Positions 15,008 to 17,504 of a stretch of DNA of 17,504 nucleotides are shown piece by piece. This stretch comes from VRUE01 sp035548675 (GTDB taxonomy: Bacteria > Actinomycetota > Thermoleophilia > Solirubrobacterales > 70-9). The translations under genes were made by a program, and so were the position numbers. The stretch spans positions 1 through 17,504 of the forward strand of contig DASZSJ010000061.1 in NCBI GenBank assembly GCA_035548675.1. Reading direction: 5' to 3'. Each line of letters begins with the position of its first letter. Positions within the stretch are counted from its first letter, which is position 1. Below the pieces are notes generated by a model. It saw only the letters and a program-made list of their open reading frames with translations. It was not told the DNA's origin and did not search any database.

Positions 15008-15170
15008 GTTGAGGTCGCGCCAGTCGAGCGCGCACAACTCCCACTCGCAGGCCCGCCCCGGCGAGGGTCGCCAGGACCGCTCTATGTCGCTCCGGCGCGG
15101 TGTCGAGAAGCGCCACCAACTGCTCGGGCTGGACCCGACCTGGAGGGCGACGTTTGTAGAGGAGCAGCGG
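15008..15170 (-). pseudogene. Tyrosine recombinase (phage-type integrase) fragment
   Basis: One frame reads LLLYKRRPPGRVQPEQLVAL then LDTAPERHRAVLATLAGAGL and RVG; a second frame continues ELCALDWRDLN. Together they give AGAGLRVGELCALDWRDLN, the box I region of tyrosine recombinases, including the first catalytic Arg. The frame changes at about 15035-15044, where GTGGGAGTTG lacks two bases relative to the expected GTGGGCGAGTTG. The rest of the catalytic domain (HxxR and the nucleophile Tyr) is absent, and the fragment abuts the stop of thiSG. It is clearly non-functional and marks a former mobile element. Confidence 0.75.
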
Positions 15171-15182
15171 CTGCGCTCGCAG

Positions 15183-16154
15183 TCAGGAAAGCTCGGGCAG
15201 GCCCTGCTCGGGGGTGGACGCCTCGGCGTGGGTACGGCGGGGGATGCGGCCGGCGGCGCGGGCGGCGCGGCCGGACTCGACGCCGAGGCGGAGCGCCGTC
15301 GCCATCGCGACCGGGTCGGCGGCACCGAAGATCGAGCTCGCCGCCATCACCGCGTCGCAGCCCAGCTCCATCGCCAGGGCGGCGTCGGAGGCGGTGCCGA
15401 TGCCGGCGTCGAGCACGACCGGCACCGCGGCCCGTTCGGCGATGATCGCGATGTTGTAGGGGTTGCGGATGCCGGCGCCGGAGCCGATCGGCGAGCCGAG
15501 CGGCATCACCGCGGCGCAGCCGGCCTCCTCGAGGCGGCGGGCGAGGATCGGGTCGTCGTTGGTGTAGGGGAGGACGGTGAAGCCCTCGCCGACCAGGGTC
15601 TCGGCCGCGTCGAGCAGCTCGACCGCGTCGGGGAAGAGGGTGCGGTCGTCGCCGATCACCTCGAGCTTGATCCAGTCGGTCTCAAAGGCCTCGCGGGCGA
15701 GCCGGGCGGTGCGGACCGCGTCGCGGGCGGTGTAACAGCCGGCGGTGTTGGGCAGGGCGAAGAGGCCGAGCCGGTCGAGCACGTCGAGGACCGAGCCCTT
15801 GGCGTCGGGATCGATCCGGCGCAGGGCGACGGTGACGATCTCCGCGCCCGAGGCCGCCAGCGCCCGCTCCATCTGCTCCAGCGAGCGAAAGCCGCCGGTG
15901 CCGGCGATCAGGCGCGAACTCCAGGCACGGCCACCGAGCTCCCAACCCTCGGCGCCACCCTGGATCGCCGCCAGCACCTCGACCTTGCTGCCCTCGGCGA
16001 GGGGCGTCGTCGCCCACTCGCCGCGGGGGACGACCTCCCCGTCGAGCGCAATCGCAACCCCCCGTGTCTCCTCGACCCCCGCGGCGCGGGCGGCATCGGC
16101 AAGCGTCCCCCCCTCCCAAAGCTCCCGCCCCCTCCCATTCAATTCGATCCTCAC
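15183..16154 (-). CDS. thiG: ThiS-ThiG fusion: sulfur carrier joined to thiazole synthase
   Basis: This encodes 323 residues. The start is GTG at 16154, overlapping the thiO stop (GTGA), with GGAGGG seven bases upstream. Residues 1-67 are ThiS, a ubiquitin-like carrier (MRIELNGRGRELWEGGTLAD to KVEVLAAIQGG) ending in the Gly-Gly that must be adenylated and thiocarboxylated. The frame continues without a stop through AEGWELGGRAWSSRLIAG into ThiG (residues ~70-323). ThiG features are GTGGF, NTAGCYTARDAV, the Schiff-base lysine in DWIKLEVIGD (Lys163), PLGSPIGSGAGI and VVLDAGIGTASDA. ThiG condenses deoxyxylulose phosphate, dehydroglycine and ThiS-bound sulfur to the thiazole. The fusion buries the Gly-Gly, so processing or an unusual mechanism is implied. 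Such fusions have been annotated before (bifunctional sulfur carrier/thiazole synthase). No thiF is in view. Confidence 0.93.
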   Translation of the reverse strand: MRIELNGRGRELWEGGTLADAARAAGVEETRGVAIALDGEVVPRGEWATTPLAEGSKVEVLAAIQGGAEGWELGGRAWSSRLIAGTGGFRSLEQMERALAASGAEIVTVALRRIDPDAKGSVLDVLDRLGLFALPNTAGCYTARDAVRTARLAREAFETDWIKLEVIGDDRTLFPDAVELLDAAETLVGEGFTVLPYTNDDPILARRLEEAGCAAVMPLGSPIGSGAGIRNPYNIAIIAERAAVPVVLDAGIGTASDAALAMELGCDAVMAASSIFGAADPVAMATALRLGVESGRAARAAGRIPRRTHAEASTPEQGLPELS

Positions 16155-17335
16155 GAAGCCACCCTCCGCTGACTTCGCGTTTCTGACTCCGTATGCCCCA
16201 AAAAACGCGAACTCAGCGGCTGGGCTGGGGTGAGGAGGGGCGCGGGGGGCGGCTCGCCCGTGAGGAGGGCGGCGACGGCTTCGCCGGTGATCGGGGCGAG
16301 CAGGATGCCGTTGCGGTAGTGGCCGCAGGCGAGGAGGAGGCCGTCGAGCGCGCCGGGGCCGATCAGGGGCAGGTTGTCCGGGGTGCCGGGGCGCAGGCCC
16401 GCCATCGCCTCGACCAGCTCCATCTCGGCGACGTCCGGCAGCAGGCGGTAGGCCTCGCGCAGCAGCTCGTGCACGCCGCCGGCGGTGACGGTGGCGTCGA
16501 AGCCGCGCTCCTCGGTCGTCGCCCCGGCGATCAGGCGACCGTCGGGCCGGGGCACGAGGTAGACGCGCTCGGAGGCGACGATGCGCTTGCAGGGAGCCTC
16601 GCCCTCGGGCGCGCGCAGCTCGAGGATCTGGCCCTTGACCGGGCGCACCGGCGGGCGCGCCTCCTCCGGCAGCCAGCTCTCGGCGCCGGCCCAAGCTCCG
16701 GTCGCGAGGACCGTGTGGGCGGCGCGCAGCTCCTCCCCGGCCTCGGTTCGCACGCCCTCGATGCGGTTCCCGTCGAGGAGCGCAGCGGTGACGGCGGCGT
16801 TGGTCCGCACCGCGACGCCGGCGCCGTCCAGCGCTGCCCGCAGCGCGCCGACCATCCGCCGCGGGTCGATCGTCGCCTCCTCGGGGGCGTGGACGCCGCC
16901 GTTGAAGGACGGGGTGAGGCCGGGCTCGAGCTCGCGACAGCGGCGCGGCGGCAGCCACTCGGCGCCGAGCCCGAGCGAGCGCTGCAGGTCGTGGACGCGG
17001 CGCAGCTCCGCCGCCTCGTCGCGATCGAGGGCGACGTGGAGGGCGCCGTGGCGGGCGAAGCCGGTGCCGAGCCCGCTGGCCGCCTCCAGCTCGGCGACGA
17101 AGTCCGGGTAGCGCTCGGCCGCGGCGACGGTCATCCGCAGCAGCTCCGGCTCGCCGAAGGCGAGCTCGCCGATCGGCGCCAGCATCCCGGCGGCGACCCG
17201 GCTCGCCCCCGCCGGCGGCTCCGCCCGCTCGAGCACGACGACCTCGGCGCCACGCTGCGCGAGCCGCCAGGCGCAGCAGAGCCCGACGACCCCGCCGCCG
17301 ACGACAACCACGTCATAAGTGCCTCGTTTGCTCAA
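16151..17335 (-). CDS. thiO: Glycine oxidase ThiO
   Basis: This encodes 394 residues, a flavoenzyme of the DAO family that oxidises glycine to the imine (dehydroglycine) used by ThiG in aerobes. The N-terminal FAD-binding motif is DVVVVGGGVVGLCCAWRLA (about residues 7-25), followed by VVVLERAEPPAGASRVAAGM with the usual GASxxAAGM segment. The C-terminal part has RLIAGATTEERGFD, GLRPGTPDNLPLIG and GHYRNGILLAPITGE, all typical of ThiO. I chose TTG at 17335: GGAGG lies eight bases upstream, and the longer frame from 17374 would put the N-terminus inside the conserved core of the TPP riboswitch. It is the first gene of a two-gene operon with thiS-thiG, overlapping it by 4 bp. Confidence 0.94.
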   Translation of the reverse strand: MSKRGTYDVVVVGGGVVGLCCAWRLAQRGAEVVVLERAEPPAGASRVAAGMLAPIGELAFGEPELLRMTVAAAERYPDFVAELEAASGLGTGFARHGALHVALDRDEAAELRRVHDLQRSLGLGAEWLPPRRCRELEPGLTPSFNGGVHAPEEATIDPRRMVGALRAALDGAGVAVRTNAAVTAALLDGNRIEGVRTEAGEELRAAHTVLATGAWAGAESWLPEEARPPVRPVKGQILELRAPEGEAPCKRIVASERVYLVPRPDGRLIAGATTEERGFDATVTAGGVHELLREAYRLLPDVAEMELVEAMAGLRPGTPDNLPLIGPGALDGLLLACGHYRNGILLAPITGEAVAALLTGEPPPAPLLTPAQPLSSRFLGHTESETRSQRRVAS

Positions 17336-17339
17336 AAGC

Positions 17340-17430
17340 CTTGCCTCCGCCGGCATTACCCGGATCAGGTCCAAACGGTCGGCGGCCTCGTTGCCGCCCT
17401 CTCAGCCTTTTGGGCTCCCGTACCCCACCG
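17340..17430 (-). ncRNA. TPP riboswitch (THI element) controlling thiO-thiSG
   Basis: The minus strand carries the conserved THI core in order: CGGGAGCCC, GGCTGAGAG, a variable GGGCGGC/GCCGCC hairpin, then GACCGTTTGGACCTGATCC and GGGTAATGCCGGCGGAGG. These match the pyrimidine-sensing (CUGAGA) and pyrophosphate-sensing (CCUGAUCCGGGUAAU.CCGGCG) helices. The 3' end (GGAGG, 17348-17344) is also the Shine-Dalgarno for thiO, so TPP binding probably blocks translation initiation. No separate terminator hairpin is seen between the aptamer and the gene. Confidence 0.93.
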
Positions 17431-17463
17431 ATGCTACCCCTATTGACCACCGAGCCGGAGGGG

Positions 17464-17504
17464 TGTGTGAGCTTGACTGTCATATAGATGGTCAAGCTCA
17501 CACA
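17464..17504. promoter_or_regulatory. Perfect 14-bp inverted repeat at the window edge
   Basis: TGTGTGAGCTTGAC (17464-17477) and GTCAAGCTCACACA (17491-17504) are exact reverse complements around the AT-rich 13-bp spacer TGTCATATAGATG. The spacer contains -10-like sequences on both strands (TATAGA, CTATAT). It lies about 35 bp upstream of the riboswitch and could be an operator for thiO or for a gene beyond the window. Arms may extend past the edge. The role is not determined. Confidence 0.6.

Larger units (their letters stand above)
14223..15182. other. Decayed accessory segment between tRNA-Lys and thiSG
   Basis: This 960-bp interval has no intact conventional gene of normal length. Reading it in all minus-strand frames reveals a tyrosine-recombinase fragment (15008-15170), a frameshifted 72-residue gene (14712-14929) and a two-frame small gene or gene pair (14339-14630), all on the minus strand. 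Bases 14223-14338 show nothing I can assign, apart from presumably holding the tRNA promoter. The pattern suggests the remains of an integrated element. Confidence 0.6.

Noticed and set aside
14149..15182. attL/attR pair from a duplicated tRNA-Lys 3' end
   Set aside because: I could not find a second copy of the T-arm and acceptor sequence in the interval near the recombinase fragment, so an intact attachment pair is not supported.
16155..16958. 268-codon N-terminal extension of ThiS-ThiG
   Set aside because: It is a shadow of thiO in another frame. ThiS begins at GTG 16154 with its own Shine-Dalgarno.
17336..17374. Longer thiO start at the TTG at 17374
   Set aside because: It would translate the conserved core of the TPP riboswitch; the TTG at 17335 has a properly spaced GGAGG.
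17464..17504. HspR/HAIR operator
   Set aside because: HAIR has CTTGAGT-N7-ACTCAAG; here the arms are CTTGAC and GTCAAG separated by 13 bp, so the spacing and third positions do not fit.

Overview
The window is GC-rich (roughly 70% by eye) and reads as a chromosomal segment of a high-GC actinobacterium, most likely of the Thermoleophilia/Solirubrobacterales type. The inference rests on the base composition, a leaderless-style promoter (-10 hexamer six bases before an ATG), frequent GTG/TTG starts, and secreted proteins carrying a DADGDGYGDETQDGCP-type loop that I associate with that lineage. No 16S or other phylogenetic marker is present, so this placement is inference.

Layout: the backbone is de novo purine synthesis: the 3' end of purL (1-456), then purF (7337-8767), purN (9266-9886) and purH (9982-11568). 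Between purL and purF lies a 6.9-kb block of unrelated genes: a DUF4143-type AAA ATPase behind an AT-rich leader, a divergent DHA2 MFS efflux pump/TetR regulator pair, two tandem paralogous secreted proteins, and a divergent TetR/cupin pair. A small four-helix membrane gene sits between purF and purN; its end and the purF end are the two arms of a perfect 15-bp inverted repeat.

After purH comes a hipBA toxin-antitoxin operon. Its 168-bp AT-rich leader carries four copies of a 21-bp dyad-like repeat arranged as two pairs, each pair with exactly 40-bp pitch, the last ending on the hipB ATG. Then follow, on the minus strand, a LOG-family (TIGR00730-like) gene whose only visible start lies 2 nt after tRNA-Lys(UUU), and a ~960-bp decayed accessory segment (14223-15182). 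That segment holds a tyrosine-recombinase fragment and two small genes that each appear frameshifted; together these two resemble an inactivated two-gene, toxin-antitoxin-like module.

The right end is a minus-strand thiazole operon: TPP riboswitch, thiO (TTG start, with the Shine-Dalgarno in the 3' part of the riboswitch), and a ThiS-ThiG fusion overlapping thiO by 4 nt (GTGA). The window closes on a perfect 14-bp inverted repeat of unknown role upstream of the riboswitch.

How the genes work together: PurL, PurF, PurN and PurH are steps of IMP synthesis. ThiO supplies dehydroglycine and ThiS/ThiG assemble the thiazole of thiamine under TPP feedback; purine synthesis also supplies AIR, the precursor of the thiamine pyrimidine. 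The two TetR systems and hipBA appear to be locally self-regulated accessory modules.
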